Shown piece by piece: positions 19,102 through 28,333 of a DNA stretch of 64,000 bases. Position 1 is the first letter of the stretch. Each line of letters begins with the position of its first letter. The translations under genes and the position numbers were made by a program. The DNA comes from Endobacterium cereale (GTDB lineage Bacteria; Pseudomonadota; Alphaproteobacteria; Rhizobiales; Rhizobiaceae): the NCBI RefSeq assembly GCF_009617585.1, contig NZ_WIXI01000042.1, positions 177,145 to 241,144 of the forward strand. Direction: 5' to 3'. The notes under the pieces are model-generated. The model made no database searches and was not told where the DNA came from. It worked only from the letters and a program-made list of their open reading frames with translations.

Positions 19102-21101
19102 CCCGCCGTTGGCTGACCCCGGCGCGCGCCTGCATCCTCATTGTCGCGACTGCCATTAGCTTGCAAATGCTGGCGATGCTTGGTCATGTTCCAATGACGC
19201 GGCTCGCACAAGCGCTATGGCAGCCCGACACGCGTGCGTTTGGGGAGGTGTATATCCACTTCTCGCTGCTGCCCCGGATGCTCGTCGCTCTTCTTGCCGG
19301 TGCGGCGCTTGCCTTTACTGGCGCGATTTTCCAGCAGGTCCTGAAAAATCCGCTGGCAGAACCATCCACGCTCGGCATCATGTCCGGCGCCCAGTTGGCT
19401 ATCACCCTGCTCACTCTCTCAATTGCCGGCGTTTCAGGCTTCCAGCGGGAGTTGGCAGGTCTTGCGGGTGGGTTGGCGGCCGTTGCCTTTGTCGCCGGAC
19501 TTGCGAAAAGGACCGGGTTTGCGCCGATGACCTTGTTGCTTTGCGGCATGGTCATCAGCTTTACGGCCGGTTCGGCTTCCGTCATCCTGTCTCTATTCCA
19601 CCACGAATATCTCAGAAGCGTTTTTATCTGGGGCAGCGGCTCACTGATCCAGAACGATTATGGCAATGCCTTAGCCCTCTCCGCGCGCATGATCGTCCTC
19701 ATGCCCCTGCTGCTCATCTTCGTCAGGCCGCTTGCCATTGCCGGGCTGGACGATGCAAGCGCCCGCAGCCTTGGCCTTTCGCCCGCGTCTCTCCGGCTGC
19801 TGGTCCTGCTGATCGCCACCGTCCTTTCCGCCGCCGTGGTGGCGCGAGTCGGCGTCATCGCATTTGTCGGGCTCGGTGCGTCCAACATCGCGCGGCTGGC
19901 GGGAGCGCGAACATTGCGCCAACGCCTTCTGTGGGCCTCGCTGTTCGGCGCCGCACTTCTGTTGCTGGCCGATGGCCTCGTGCTCGTCAGTGCGCCCGTC
20001 GTCGGAGAGGTTCCGACCGGCACAGTCACGGCAATCACCGGCGCCCTTCTCATGCTGGTGTTTCTGAAAACCATGCCTGCTTCGCCGATACGGGAGACAT
20101 CCGCCGGCGAGGCAAGCCATCCCGGCGGATCGAGCCGAAGATTCGCGCTGCCGCTTTGTGTGTTCGCCGCGGCTGTTGCCGCAGGTTTTTCGCTGACAGA
20201 ACATTTCCATGTGGGCGGCATCGATCCATCGATCCTGTTCTCCGTCCGCTGGCCGAGAGTGCTGACATCTGCCGCCGCCGGCATGATGCTGGCATTGGCC
20301 GGCAGCATCACTCAAGCCATCACGCGCAATCCGATTGCCAGTCCCGAAGGGCTGGGCGTCAGCGGCGGCGCTGGCCTCGGCATTATTCTTGCGTTTTTTC
20401 TGGGCGGCATGGCTTCACCGATAACGCCGCTGCTCGGCGGCATTGCCGGATCAGTTCTGTCATTCTGCCTCATCATTCTCGTGGCCAGACGGCGCAATTA
20501 CGCACCTGCCCCGGTCCTGCTGACCGGCATCGCCATCGGCGCGCTAACAACAGCCGTGATTTCCCTGATCGTCGCCAGCGGCGATCCACGCGCCAGCTAC
20601 ATTCTTGCCTGGACGATGGGGCCGACATTCCGCGCCACCGGTCTCGTCGCCATCATCGCCGCTGCTATCGCAGGCCTTGCTCTGGTCATCGTGCCGCTTT
20701 TCCGGCGATGGCTCGAGGTTCTGCCGCTTGGCGACGGCATCGCCAAATCTCTGGGCATCCGCCCCGGGCTCGCGCGCGGAACACTCTTGCTGTTTGCCGC
20801 CACCATGACCGGTATCGCCACGATGGTCGTCGGCCCCTTGAGTTTCGTCGGCTTGATGGCACCGCATATCGCACGGGCGATCGGGCCGCGTGGTCATGTG
20901 GGCACGCTTCTCACGTCGGCAGCCGTGGGAACCGCTTTGATGATCGGCGCAGACTGGCTTGGCCGGACAGTCGATTTTCCGTATGAGATACCGGCCGGCG
21001 TCATTGCGGCATTCATCGGTGGGCCTTATTTCCTTTGGGTGATTTGCCTTCCTCGCAGACGAGAGCCAACCGTCAAGGCGTTGGTCAAACGCGCGTCATA
21101 G
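19098..21101 (+). CDS. fhuB: FhuB-like double iron-siderophore permease (two FecCD domains)
   Basis: 667 residues, the length expected of FhuB, which is two FecCD permeases fused in tandem. First half: RMLVALLAGAALAFTGAIFQ, NPLAEPSTLGIMSGAQL, VAFVGLGASNIARL. Second half repeats the same pattern: RVLTSAAAGMMLALAGSITQ, NPIASPEGLGVSGGAGL, PLSFVGLMAPHIAR. About 20 membrane segments. The in-frame ATG at 19098 overlaps the FhuD-like stop; codons upstream belong to an antisense-like extension and are rejected. No ATPase (FhuC) gene follows: the next recognisable sequence is a decayed unrelated gene, so energy must come from an ATPase encoded elsewhere. Confidence 0.92.
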   Translation: MTRRWLTPARACILIVATAISLQMLAMLGHVPMTRLAQALWQPDTRAFGEVYIHFSLLPRMLVALLAGAALAFTGAIFQQVLKNPLAEPSTLGIMSGAQLAITLLTLSIAGVSGFQRELAGLAGGLAAVAFVAGLAKRTGFAPMTLLLCGMVISFTAGSASVILSLFHHEYLRSVFIWGSGSLIQNDYGNALALSARMIVLMPLLLIFVRPLAIAGLDDASARSLGLSPASLRLLVLLIATVLSAAVVARVGVIAFVGLGASNIARLAGARTLRQRLLWASLFGAALLLLADGLVLVSAPVVGEVPTGTVTAITGALLMLVFLKTMPASPIRETSAGEASHPGGSSRRFALPLCVFAAAVAAGFSLTEHFHVGGIDPSILFSVRWPRVLTSAAAGMMLALAGSITQAITRNPIASPEGLGVSGGAGLGIILAFFLGGMASPITPLLGGIAGSVLSFCLIILVARRRNYAPAPVLLTGIAIGALTTAVISLIVASGDPRASYILAWTMGPTFRATGLVAIIAAAIAGLALVIVPLFRRWLEVLPLGDGIAKSLGIRPGLARGTLLLFAATMTGIATMVVGPLSFVGLMAPHIARAIGPRGHVGTLLTSAAVGTALMIGADWLGRTVDFPYEIPAGVIAAFIGGPYFLWVICLPRRREPTVKALVKRAS

Positions 21102-21224
21102 AACGCTTGTTTCCGGTTTGGTTGTTCAGAAAACAAATGCCTTGAACAGGATCGAGGAGACTGCCCACACCAACAAATCTAATAAGCGATTGGGAATCCA
21201 CTAATTTTGCCTCATGCAGCAACC

Positions 21225-21779
21225 CGATTGAAGTGCCGGCCACCGGTCACACTTTGGAAAACTGGATCGAACGCAATCCTGATGCCCGAGGTTTCTAGAT
21301 CAAGTTTGCCAGAAAAAAGGCCGGCGTTGTCGCGTTCGACAAGGAGCAGGCGCTCGACTCGCCTTGTGCCGCGGATGGATTGACAGCCAGGCGGCAAAGT
21401 ACGATGTCGATCATTTCTTTATGCGGTTCACTCCGCGTCTGGCTCGAAGTCTTTGGTCTCAGGCCAATCGCCTTCGTATCGAGAAGCTGGCGGCAGCGGG
21501 CCGGATGGACGTCAAAGGCCTGACGCACGTGGAGGCCGCCAAGAACGACGGACGATGGGATGCCGCCTATGCTCCACCGAGCCAGATCCGAATTCCCCAC
21601 GACGTGGCCGCAGCGTTATCCGACAACGGGGCCGCTCGCATGGCATTTGAAGCATTGGGAGGTCGAAGCACTATATGCTGCTGCACCCGATCGTAACGGT
21701 GAAGAAACCCGAGACCAGAGCCCGCAAGATCGCGATGCTGGTCGTGGCGCTGGCTGCACCAAAACCTGAAAGCAACTGA
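21225..21779 (+). pseudogene. YdeI/OmpD-associated family protein, disrupted
   Basis: Pieces of one YdeI-family protein are spread over two or more frames: TLENWIERNPDARGF then a stop at 21296-21298; IKFARKKAGVVAFDKEQALD; after a frameshift near 21355, LCRGWIDSQAAKYDVDHFF, RFTPRLARSLWSQANRLRI and GRMDVKGLTHVEAAKNDG; after another shift near 21665, VKKPETRARKIAML. The order and motifs (WIDS, RFTPR, W-S-x-x-N, DGRWDAAY) match intact family members of about 190-200 residues. With one in-frame stop and two shifts it cannot make the normal product. The end touches the next gene's start. Confidence 0.7.
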
Positions 21780-22909
21780 TGTTTCATATTATTTTCGGAA
21801 TTCCGTGGCTGGTCGTAGTCCTACGCTTTATCCAGCCGCTGCCATGGCTTTGGTCGGCGAAAACAGCTGCTGCTATTATTCTGTTGCTCGCTTCACAGTA
21901 TCATCTATTTAGCCGTCTCTCGTCCGGATCGGTCTTCTCGCCGGAGTTTCCACGGCCACTGATCATTGCGTTCAACGTCCTGTTCGGCACGATTGTTCTG
22001 TTGGCTGTGTTCCAAATTGCACTCGATCTCGTCTCACTGGTTATGACGCCGTTTAACGGGCAGTTCCCTCTGGCACCCGCCCCCATCAGGTACATTATCG
22101 GCGGCGTAGCATTCTGTCTGTCCGCTTACGGAGTCAGCCAGGCGATCAGGGTGCCGCCGCTCAAGGATATAGAAATTTCCATCGCGGGGCTCCCGCCCGA
22201 GTTTGACGGATACAGGCTGGTTCAACTTACCGACCTTCATATCAGCCGCCTGTTTCCCGCCCAGTGGACCAGAGAGGTCGTAGCGAAGACCAACGCGCTC
22301 AATGCCGACCTCATCGTTATCACCGGAGACTTCATCGACGGCAGTGTCGAAAACCGTCGCGAAGACGTCGCGCCGCTTGCTGGATTGCGGGCTCGCGACG
22401 GCGTATTTGCGATCCCAGGAAACCACGAATACTTCTTCGCCTACGATCAATGGATGCGCCATCTCGGCACCATGAACATGACGATGCTTCTAAACACCCA
22501 CGTGGTGTTGACGCGAGGCGATGCCAGAATGGTGATTGCCGGTGTCACAGACGTTTCCGCCGCCGAGCATGGCTCACCGGCACCCGACCTCGACAAGGCG
22601 ATCCAGGGGGCACCCAGCGACCCTCCCGTCATCCTTCTCGACCACCAGCCGATGATGGCCGGAAAGGCCGCGGAATCCGGTGTCGCGCTGCAGTTGTCTG
22701 GACACACGCATGGAGGCATGGTCTTGGGTCTGGACCGACTGGTGGCACGCGCCAACAACGGTTTCGTCTCCGGCAGATACGAGATCGGCGGCATGACGCT
22801 TTACGTCAACAACGGCACCGCGCTCTGGCCAGGTTTCGCCATCAGGCTCGGCGTGCCTGCAGAATTGACCAGGATCACGTTGAAGGCCAAGGCCTCGCGA
22901 CCTAGGTGA
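21779..22909 (+). CDS. Membrane-anchored calcineurin-like metallophosphoesterase
   Basis: 376 residues. Four membrane segments fill residues 1-125; the rest is a metallophosphoesterase domain with all metal-binding motifs: LTDLHISR, TGDFIDGS, GNHEYFF, LLDHQP and SGHTHGGM. Family relatives include YkuE/YaeI phosphodiesterases and the lipid A precursor hydrolase LpxG; the exact substrate cannot be read from sequence. The active site would face the cytoplasm or periplasm depending on topology, which was not settled. The ATG overlaps the last base of the pseudogene frame before it. Convergent with the tautomerase gene downstream. Confidence 0.85.
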   Translation: MFHIIFGIPWLVVVLRFIQPLPWLWSAKTAAAIILLLASQYHLFSRLSSGSVFSPEFPRPLIIAFNVLFGTIVLLAVFQIALDLVSLVMTPFNGQFPLAPAPIRYIIGGVAFCLSAYGVSQAIRVPPLKDIEISIAGLPPEFDGYRLVQLTDLHISRLFPAQWTREVVAKTNALNADLIVITGDFIDGSVENRREDVAPLAGLRARDGVFAIPGNHEYFFAYDQWMRHLGTMNMTMLLNTHVVLTRGDARMVIAGVTDVSAAEHGSPAPDLDKAIQGAPSDPPVILLDHQPMMAGKAAESGVALQLSGHTHGGMVLGLDRLVARANNGFVSGRYEIGGMTLYVNNGTALWPGFAIRLGVPAELTRITLKAKASRPR

Positions 22910-22997
22910 CGAAGCCCTGCTCAAGGAAACAAGCCAAACCGTCCCCAGAACACAGGACGTTGGCTCGGGCACCAGGGTTTTACCGATCGAGAATCCA

Positions 22998-23237
22998 TTA
23001 AAACTTCTCGGAAACCGGCCCGTAGCTGGGAGCCCTCACAAGTGATGCGCGCCGGTTCATGATATCAGGGTGATAGACCGCCTCCATCCAGTTCTCGGGC
23101 CGAATATCGTCGATAGAAACCGAGACTTTCCGGATATCGTAACCGAAGCCAGCAACGGTCTCAGCGACAGCCTGGGCAAGCGCCTGCTTTTCCGGCAGGC
23201 CCTTCCCCTCATACATTTTCACGATGACATGCGGCAT
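22998..23237 (-). CDS. 4-oxalocrotonate tautomerase family protein
   Basis: 79 residues, the size of tautomerase-superfamily subunits. After Met removal the N-terminus is Pro (PHVIVKMYEGKGLPEKQ), the catalytic base of the family. It resembles PptA/YdcE-type tautomerases, which form dimers or hexamers and catalyse keto-enol shifts. Its ATG shares one base with the stop of the nitroreductase gene in front of it (TGATG), so it is the last gene of the SDR-nitroreductase-tautomerase operon, which probably handles a reactive carbonyl or nitro compound. Confidence 0.88.
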   Translation of the reverse strand: MPHVIVKMYEGKGLPEKQALAQAVAETVAGFGYDIRKVSVSIDDIRPENWMEAVYHPDIMNRRASLVRAPSYGPVSEKF

Positions 23238-23854
23238 CAGACGAGATCCAGCACTTGCTGCAATGGACGGCGTGGCTTCTGCGGCCAGTTCTCATCGGTC
23301 GCGCGACCGACCGACAGCAGCAGCACCGGGATTTCGTGTTCGCCGAGTTCGAAGTGACGAGAAACCGCCTCCGGATCAAAGCCGATCATCGGGGCGGAAC
23401 CAAGCCCCAAGGCTTGCGCCGCATAGATCAGCGTCGTTGCGCCAAAGATCGCCGAACGAACGGCTTCGTCGCGCTGGCGCCACGGCTGACCGTCGTAGAG
23501 ACTGGCGGCCGCCCCTTCCCAACCACCGACCATTGGGGGCGACATGATGCCGGCATCGACCAGCGGGGCCAACCGTTCGGCCAAGGTTCGATGGTCCGCC
23601 ATCTGGCCAACGACGATAAAGGTGACCGCCGAGTCGGTGATCTTGACTTGGTCCCAGGCGACGGCGCGTAGCTCTGCTTTTCGATCCGGCGTGCGCACAG
23701 CAATGAACCGCCAGTTCTGCAAATTGAACGATGTAGGCGCCTTGGTCGCCAACCTGACGAGTTCAACGATCCGTGCATCATCCAGCGCGTATGACGGGTC
23801 GAAAAGATTGGTCGTGCGGCGCTCGTCGATTGCCTTCAGGATAAGATTAGTCAT
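23237..23854 (-). CDS. Nitroreductase family flavoprotein (RutE/HadB-like)
   Basis: About 205 residues of the FMN-dependent nitroreductase fold: RRTTNLFDPS near the N-terminus (FMN phosphate contacts), TKAPTSFNLQNWRFIAV, and the C-terminal ALGLGSAPMIGFDPEAV and PVLLLSVGRA. This subgroup includes RutE-type malonic semialdehyde reductases and general nitro/quinone reductases. The ATG at 23854 follows AGAGGAAAGAA and was chosen over an ATG seven codons upstream. It lies between the SDR and tautomerase genes and overlaps the latter, so all three should be co-expressed, probably under the divergent LysR gene. Confidence 0.88.
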   Translation of the reverse strand: MTNLILKAIDERRTTNLFDPSYALDDARIVELVRLATKAPTSFNLQNWRFIAVRTPDRKAELRAVAWDQVKITDSAVTFIVVGQMADHRTLAERLAPLVDAGIMSPPMVGGWEGAAASLYDGQPWRQRDEAVRSAIFGATTLIYAAQALGLGSAPMIGFDPEAVSRHFELGEHEIPVLLLSVGRATDENWPQKPRRPLQQVLDLV

Positions 23855-23871
23855 CTGGTTCTTTCCTCTGT

Positions 23872-24633
23872 TCAAATGATATCGACCACGCCACCATCGA
23901 CGCGCAGCGATGCGCCCGTGGTGGCCGAGGCCTGCTCGGATGCGATGTACAGGATCATGTTCGCCACCTCATCGACACGAGAGGCGCGGCGTATGATAGA
24001 AGACCCGCGATGGGCGACAACGAAGTCGGCAGCGATCTTTTCGAGGTCCCCACCGTCCGGCGCCAGCATGCCGGCCACTCCTTCAGACAGCGTAGGTCCG
24101 GGCAGCACTGCATTCACAGTCACTCCCGTGCCCGCCAGCCGTTTTGCCAGTCCCCGTGAGACAGCGAGCTGCGCGGTTTTCGTCATGCCGTAATGGATCA
24201 TGTCGGCCGGAATGTTTAACGCCGATTCCGAAGCGATGAAGATGACCCGGCCCCATCCGCGCGCGGCCATGCCCGTCGCATAGGCGCGCGATACGCGCAC
24301 GCCGGACAAGACGTTGGTATCGAAAAAGCGCGTCCATTCGGCGTCGGTCGTTTCGAAAAAGTCCTGTGGCCCAAAGATGCCGATATTATTGACCACAATG
24401 TCGAAGTCGGGAAACGCTGAGAACAGCCGCTCGCAATCCTCAGCGTTAGACAGGTCGCCCGCAAACCCTTGCGCGCCTTCGAGGCGTGCCAGCGCACGCG
24501 ACACGCGTTCCTCCGATCGCCCGTTGATCACGACCTGCCCGCCGGCGGCGACAAACCCTTCGGCTGCCGCAAGGCCAATGCCGCCGGTGGACCCTGTGAC
24601 CAGAATGCGTTTTCCGGTGAAGTCGATATTCAT
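23872..24633 (-). CDS. Short-chain dehydrogenase/reductase
   Basis: 253 residues with a full classical SDR layout: cofactor motif TGSTGGIG (residues 13-20), NNIG at 82-85, catalytic Ser135/137 region, Tyr148 and Lys152 (HYGMTK) and a C-terminal ASATTGASLRVDGG. Arg39 after the second strand (INGRSEER) favours NADPH. Substrate is not known. It is the first gene of a leftward operon with the nitroreductase and tautomerase, and diverges from a LysR-type gene across a 97-bp gap that carries a small dyad. Confidence 0.88.
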   Translation of the reverse strand: MNIDFTGKRILVTGSTGGIGLAAAEGFVAAGGQVVINGRSEERVSRALARLEGAQGFAGDLSNAEDCERLFSAFPDFDIVVNNIGIFGPQDFFETTDAEWTRFFDTNVLSGVRVSRAYATGMAARGWGRVIFIASESALNIPADMIHYGMTKTAQLAVSRGLAKRLAGTGVTVNAVLPGPTLSEGVAGMLAPDGGDLEKIAADFVVAHRGSSIIRRASRVDEVANMILYIASEQASATTGASLRVDGGVVDII

Positions 24634-24700
24634 GTTGCCACCTTTCCAAAACGTGTGTGCCCGATATAACTCCCTTTCAAATCTGGATAATCAGGTCATC

Positions 24701-24712
24701 ACACCAAGGTGT
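24701..24712. promoter_or_regulatory. Candidate LysR operator between SDR and LysR genes
   Basis: ACACC (24701-24705) and GGTGT (24708-24712) form a perfect 5-bp inverted repeat with a two-base spacer, in the 97-bp divergent gap, 19 bases before the LysR ATG. LysR regulators normally bind such a site to control themselves and the divergent operon. Confidence 0.35.
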
Positions 24713-24730
24713 TTTCGAGAAAGTCAAACA

Positions 24731-25630
24731 ATGGATCGCATCGATGCGCTGCGCTTTCTTCTGGACGTTGCCGAGATCGGCAGTTTCTCAGCCGTTGCCA
24801 GACAGCGATCCGTGGCGACTTCGACCGTATCGCTGGCGATCGACCAGATGGAGGATGAGGTCGGCACGAAGCTGATGACCCGTTCTACCCGCAAGCTGAT
24901 CTTCACCCATGAAGGGGAGACGTTTCTGAGTGACGCACGGCGGATCGTTGCCGAATGGGACGCGGCAATGGCGGGAATGCGGGAGGACGGGTCTCTCACC
25001 GGGCCTATTCGGATCACTGCAACGAACGACTTCGGCAGGTCCAGGCTGCGTCCACTACTGGACGAGTTTCAGGTGCGGCATCCAAACGTGCACATCAGCC
25101 TCATGCTATCAGACAATGCCGTCGACCTCTTCGAGAACCGTATCGACCTGGCGATCCGCAGCGGCCCGCTACCTGATTCAACTTTGCGGGCAAGGCTTCT
25201 GGTGCGCGGGCCGAGGCGCATCTGCGCCGCTCCGGCCTACTGGGATCGCGTGGGTAGGCCAAAACACCCCGATGAGCTTCTGAAGCACAATTGCCTTATC
25301 CTGGACCGGCCGGGGGCGCCATTGGTGGTCTGGCCTTTCAAGCATCGGGACAAGGCGATCAGCATCAAGGTCCGGGGAGATCGCCAGGTCAGTGACGGTG
25401 ACGTCTTGCGGGACTGGGCCGTGCGCGGCATTGGTGTCATCGCAAAAAACGAGTGGGACATCATTTCTGACGTCAGGTCCGGCATTCTTGAAACCGTGCT
25501 CGATGATTTCGTAGCCGGCCAAGTCGATCTTTACGCCGTCCATACCGGGAGTAGCCGACGCCTCACCGCCCTCGTCGACTATCTTCGAGAAGAACTACAC
25601 ATGGTGGAAGAGGCCGCGTTAACCTCTTGA
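24731..25630 (+). CDS. LysR family transcriptional regulator (divergent from SDR operon)
   Basis: 299 residues. The N-terminal winged helix-turn-helix (FLLDVAEIGSFSAVARQRSVA, then STVSLAIDQMEDEVGTKLMTR) is followed by a two-lobe effector-binding domain (GPIRITATNDFGRSRLRPLL; DNAVDLFENRIDLAIRSG; VVWPFK). The sequence is close to the subgroup that regulates divergent oxidoreductase genes, in keeping with its place next to the SDR-nitroreductase-tautomerase operon. The ATG at 24731 begins the conserved MDRIDALRFL. Confidence 0.9.
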   Translation: MDRIDALRFLLDVAEIGSFSAVARQRSVATSTVSLAIDQMEDEVGTKLMTRSTRKLIFTHEGETFLSDARRIVAEWDAAMAGMREDGSLTGPIRITATNDFGRSRLRPLLDEFQVRHPNVHISLMLSDNAVDLFENRIDLAIRSGPLPDSTLRARLLVRGPRRICAAPAYWDRVGRPKHPDELLKHNCLILDRPGAPLVVWPFKHRDKAISIKVRGDRQVSDGDVLRDWAVRGIGVIAKNEWDIISDVRSGILETVLDDFVAGQVDLYAVHTGSSRRLTALVDYLREELHMVEEAALTS

Positions 25631-25875
25631 AGGATCAGAACCCGAGGTCCAATAGGATCGTTGTGCGCGGCCAGATTCTCGCCTGACAAGATCCGTTCTA
25701 GGCCGGCAAATACCAGATTTTCCTCCTGCTGCACGTTGAGCACATTCGCTGCAGTTCTTCTGACCGTTTTGGGCGTTACCGATGACCGCCATCGCTTGAG
25801 AACTGATCGCCTACCCCGCGATGATCAACACTCCGCGTAGATTAAAGAAGCGCGACCCGGCCGTATCAGCATGGC

Positions 25876-26031
25876 TCAACCGGAAAAACCGCGATGCTGC
25901 TGATTGATGCCGGTCGGCCACCCCTCCAGCGAACGTATGTGCCGAGTCTCGCGCAGCATGGGAATGGACGCAACGATCATGACGAGGATAGCGACATACA
26001 CCATGCCGAGGTGAGCTTTCAAAACATTCAC
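25876..26031 (-). CDS. Candidate small single-pass membrane protein (51 residues)
   Basis: A leftward GTG-start ORF with AAGGAG about ten bases upstream. The product begins with a hydrophobic stretch (LGMVYVAILVMIVASIPML, residues about 8-27) followed by a polar tail ending QQHRGFSG. The single transmembrane profile and the ribosome binding site favour a real gene, but the family is not recognised and no partner is evident. Confidence 0.35.
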   Translation of the reverse strand: MNVLKAHLGMVYVAILVMIVASIPMLRETRHIRSLEGWPTGINQQHRGFSG

Positions 26032-26123
26032 TGATCGCCAGCTCCTTCTGTAATGATGGAAGGAATGGGCGATAAAGCTGACAGGCACCTGAAAGAGGTC
26101 CGGCAGGCAGAAGTTTTATGACA

Positions 26124-26140
26124 TTCAGGTGACTGTCAGG
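26124..26140 (+). promoter_or_regulatory. Candidate response-regulator (PmrA-like) direct repeat upstream of eptA
   Basis: TTCAGG (26124-26129) and GTCAGG (26135-26140) are spaced 11 bp start to start, with a 5-bp gap, 46 bases before the eptA start. This is the geometry of PmrA boxes and other OmpR/PhoB-family sites. The operon it precedes encodes such a regulator, so autoregulation is likely. Confidence 0.4.
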
Positions 26141-26186
26141 ATCGGGTGCGATTTCGCCGGCAATCGAAACTGCCGGGAGCTTTCCC

Positions 26187-27848
26187 TTGTCCATAAATAA
26201 TCTGTCTCATTCCGCCCGCCGTCCATCGTCGAGGCTTGTCCGTCCAGAGGTCGGCAGCATCACGCTCGCGACATTGACCGCGTTTTATTTGATTGCCTTC
26301 ACCAACCGCACATTCTTCAATCGGTCTTTCGAATATTTCGACAATCACCTGTCGCTTGCCGCCTTTTCGCTGGGGCTCAGCTGCCTGTTTGCCGCCTTCA
26401 CCATCGCCATATCGGTCAAATACCTGATGAAGCCGGTGTTGATCCTGATGGTTCTTTCCGCCGCCTCGGCTTCGTGGTTCATGGACGGGTTCGGCACGAT
26501 CATCGACGTCGACATGATCCGCAATGCGGCTACCACCACGACGTCGGAAGCCGGCCACCTGATCACTCCGGCTTACATCCTGCACATGACAGTGTTCGGC
26601 ATTCTGCCATCGCTGATGATCGCTTTCGTGCAGATAAAACACCGCAATTTCTTCGCGAAACTGCGCTGGAACCTCACCGCCATCGTGCCACTCCTGCTTT
26701 TGGCGCTCGCCTGCGGCGTCAGCGGCGCGCGGTCGATCGCGGCGGTCACCCGGCTGCACAAGGACCTTATCCTGACGCTCAATCCGTTTGTGCCGGTCGG
26801 CAGCGCCATTAGTTTTGCGCTTGCATCCGAGGCCGATAAAAACATCGTCGCCGCACCGCTCGGCACCGATGCCAAAGTCGCCGGCCCGACCGCCTCGGGC
26901 AAGCCGCGCGTGCTGATCATCGTCACCGGCGAAACCGCGCGCGCCGAAAACTTTTCGCTCAGCGGTTATGCCCGCGACACCAACCCGGAACTCAAGAAAC
27001 GCGACATCACCTATTTTTCGCAAACATCCAGCTGCGGCACGGCGACGGCCGTTTCCGTGCCCTGCATGTTCTCCAACCTGAAACGCAGCGGTTATTCGCA
27101 CCGCGCCGGTCTCGCCAACGAAAACCTGCTCGACGTGTTCGGCCATGCCGGCATCACCACCGAATGGTGGGAAAACAATACCGGAGACAAAAACGTTGCC
27201 GACCGCACCGTGATGCATTCGTTTTCCAACGCCAACGATCCGCGTTTCTGCAAGGACAACGAATGCCTGGACGACGTGATGGTCGGTCAGCTCGACACAT
27301 GGCTTTCGAATGTGAAGGGTGACAGCGTGCTGGTCCTGCACCAGCTCGGCAGCCATGGCCCCGCCTATTACCAGCGCTACACACCGGAATTCGCCCGCTT
27401 CACGCCCGAATGCAGCACCGGTGAAATCGGCACCTGCGACCGCCAGGCGGTGATCAACACCTATGACAACACCATCCTTTACACCGACCACATCCTCGCC
27501 TCGGTCATCGACAAGCTGAAAGCCCGCGAGGACAAGATCGATCCGGCGATGATCTACATGTCGGACCATGGCGAGTCGCTCGGCGAAAACGGCCTCTACC
27601 TGCACGGCGCGCCTTACATCATCGCCCCGTCGCAGCAGACGCATGTGCCCTTCGTGCTGTGGCAGGGTGCGGAAATGAAAGCCTCGGTCGATGCGGGCTG
27701 CCTGACAAAACGCGCCGTCGAAGAAGCCTCGCATGACAATCTTTTTCACACGGCGCTCGGGCTGATGTCGGTGAACACCTCGGCCTACACGCCAAAACTC
27801 GACGTGCTGTCCGCCTGCCGCAAACCTGCAAGCGGAGCAAATTCATGA
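26187..27848 (+). CDS. eptA: Lipid A phosphoethanolamine transferase (EptA/PmrC family)
   Basis: 553 residues, TTG start with GGGAG eight bases upstream. Five N-terminal membrane segments (residues about 25-185) anchor a periplasmic sulfatase-fold domain. The catalytic Thr250 is in [16 protein letters not shown]; further metal-site motifs are [26 protein letters not shown] and LHGAPY. Six or more Cys residues ([32 protein letters not shown]) support the disulfides of this family. It moves phosphoethanolamine from phosphatidylethanolamine to lipid A, lowering surface charge and conferring resistance to cationic peptides, and releases diacylglycerol, which the next gene recycles. Confidence 0.92.
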   Translation: MSINNLSHSARRPSSRLVRPEVGSITLATLTAFYLIAFTNRTFFNRSFEYFDNHLSLAAFSLGLSCLFAAFTIAISVKYLMKPVLILMVLSAASASWFMDGFGTIIDVDMIRNAATTTTSEAGHLITPAYILHMTVFGILPSLMIAFVQIKHRNFFAKLRWNLTAIVPLLLLALACGVSGARSIAAVTRLHKDLILTLNPFVPVGSAISFALASEADKNIVAAPLGTDAKVAGPTASGKPRVLIIVTGETARAENFSLSGYARDTNPELKKRDITYFSQTSSCGTATAVSVPCMFSNLKRSGYSHRAGLANENLLDVFGHAGITTEWWENNTGDKNVADRTVMHSFSNANDPRFCKDNECLDDVMVGQLDTWLSNVKGDSVLVLHQLGSHGPAYYQRYTPEFARFTPECSTGEIGTCDRQAVINTYDNTILYTDHILASVIDKLKAREDKIDPAMIYMSDHGESLGENGLYLHGAPYIIAPSQQTHVPFVLWQGAEMKASVDAGCLTKRAVEEASHDNLFHTALGLMSVNTSAYTPKLDVLSACRKPASGANS

Positions 27849-28333
27849 CCCTTCACGATTGCGCCCCCATCGGAAAGGTCAGGAAACCGGTCACCGAACG
27901 GAGCGACGGTCCAGTCCCCAGCCGATCCGCGTCTCCGAAACCACCCATCGGCACCCACCCGCCGATTGGTAAGGTGACCGGCAGCCGGCACCTTGCGGCA
28001 GCACTCTGCTATTCGCTGGGTGGTGCCGCAAGGTTGCTCGGAGAGACCGCTTTCCGCCATGAATTGCTGGCAGCAGTCGGCATTTTCGCGGCCTTCGCCT
28101 TTGTCGGTGCCGGTCTTTCCGATTACGTCTCGATGGCCGTTCTCTTCCTCGCGCTGATCGCCACTGAGGCGCTCAACACGGCCATCGAGGAAATCATCGA
28201 CCGCATCTCGCCGGAATGGTCGCAAACCGGCAGACACGCCAAGGATCTTGGCTCGTTTGCGGTGTTCTGCCTCCTCGCCGCCAACGGATTGATGGCGGCT
28301 TTCGTTATCGGCTCGAAACTTCTATCCCCATGA
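27845..28333 (+). CDS. dgkA: Diacylglycerol kinase (DgkA) with an N-terminal extension
   Basis: 162 residues, against about 122 in E. coli. The conserved three-helix core occupies residues about 45-162: [21 protein letters not shown], then the catalytic [20 protein letters not shown] and a final hydrophobic helix. It phosphorylates diacylglycerol to phosphatidic acid at the inner membrane, the natural clean-up of EptA by-product. The extra 45 residues are Pro/Ser-rich and hold PIGKV twice (residues about 8-12 and 40-44), separated by a polar stretch. It overlaps eptA by four bases and is followed without a gap by the response regulator gene. Confidence 0.9.
   Translation: MTLHDCAPIGKVRKPVTERSDGPVPSRSASPKPPIGTHPPIGKVTGSRHLAAALCYSLGGAARLLGETAFRHELLAAVGIFAAFAFVGAGLSDYVSMAVLFLALIATEALNTAIEEIIDRISPEWSQTGRHAKDLGSFAVFCLLAANGLMAAFVIGSKLLSP

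Larger units (their letters stand above)
25631..26186. other. Gap between LysR and eptA genes
   Basis: About 556 bp. It holds a possible leftward small membrane-protein ORF (25876-26031) and a direct repeat upstream of eptA at 26124-26140, annotated separately. The part at 25640-25860 has no good coding frame in either strand; it may be decayed coding sequence. Confidence 0.4.

Noticed and set aside
19217..20986. 589-codon rightward ORF inside fhuB in another frame
   Set aside because: Arg/His-rich shadow of the double permease, which fits the FhuB family over its entire length.
21102..21224. Possible insertion sequence remnant next to fhuB
   Set aside because: No inverted repeats or transposase motifs; the following sequence is a YdeI-family gene and not a transposase.
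26136..27749. 537-codon leftward ORF opposite eptA
   Set aside because: The plus-strand eptA is complete with catalytic motifs; the opposite frame is a GC-driven shadow.
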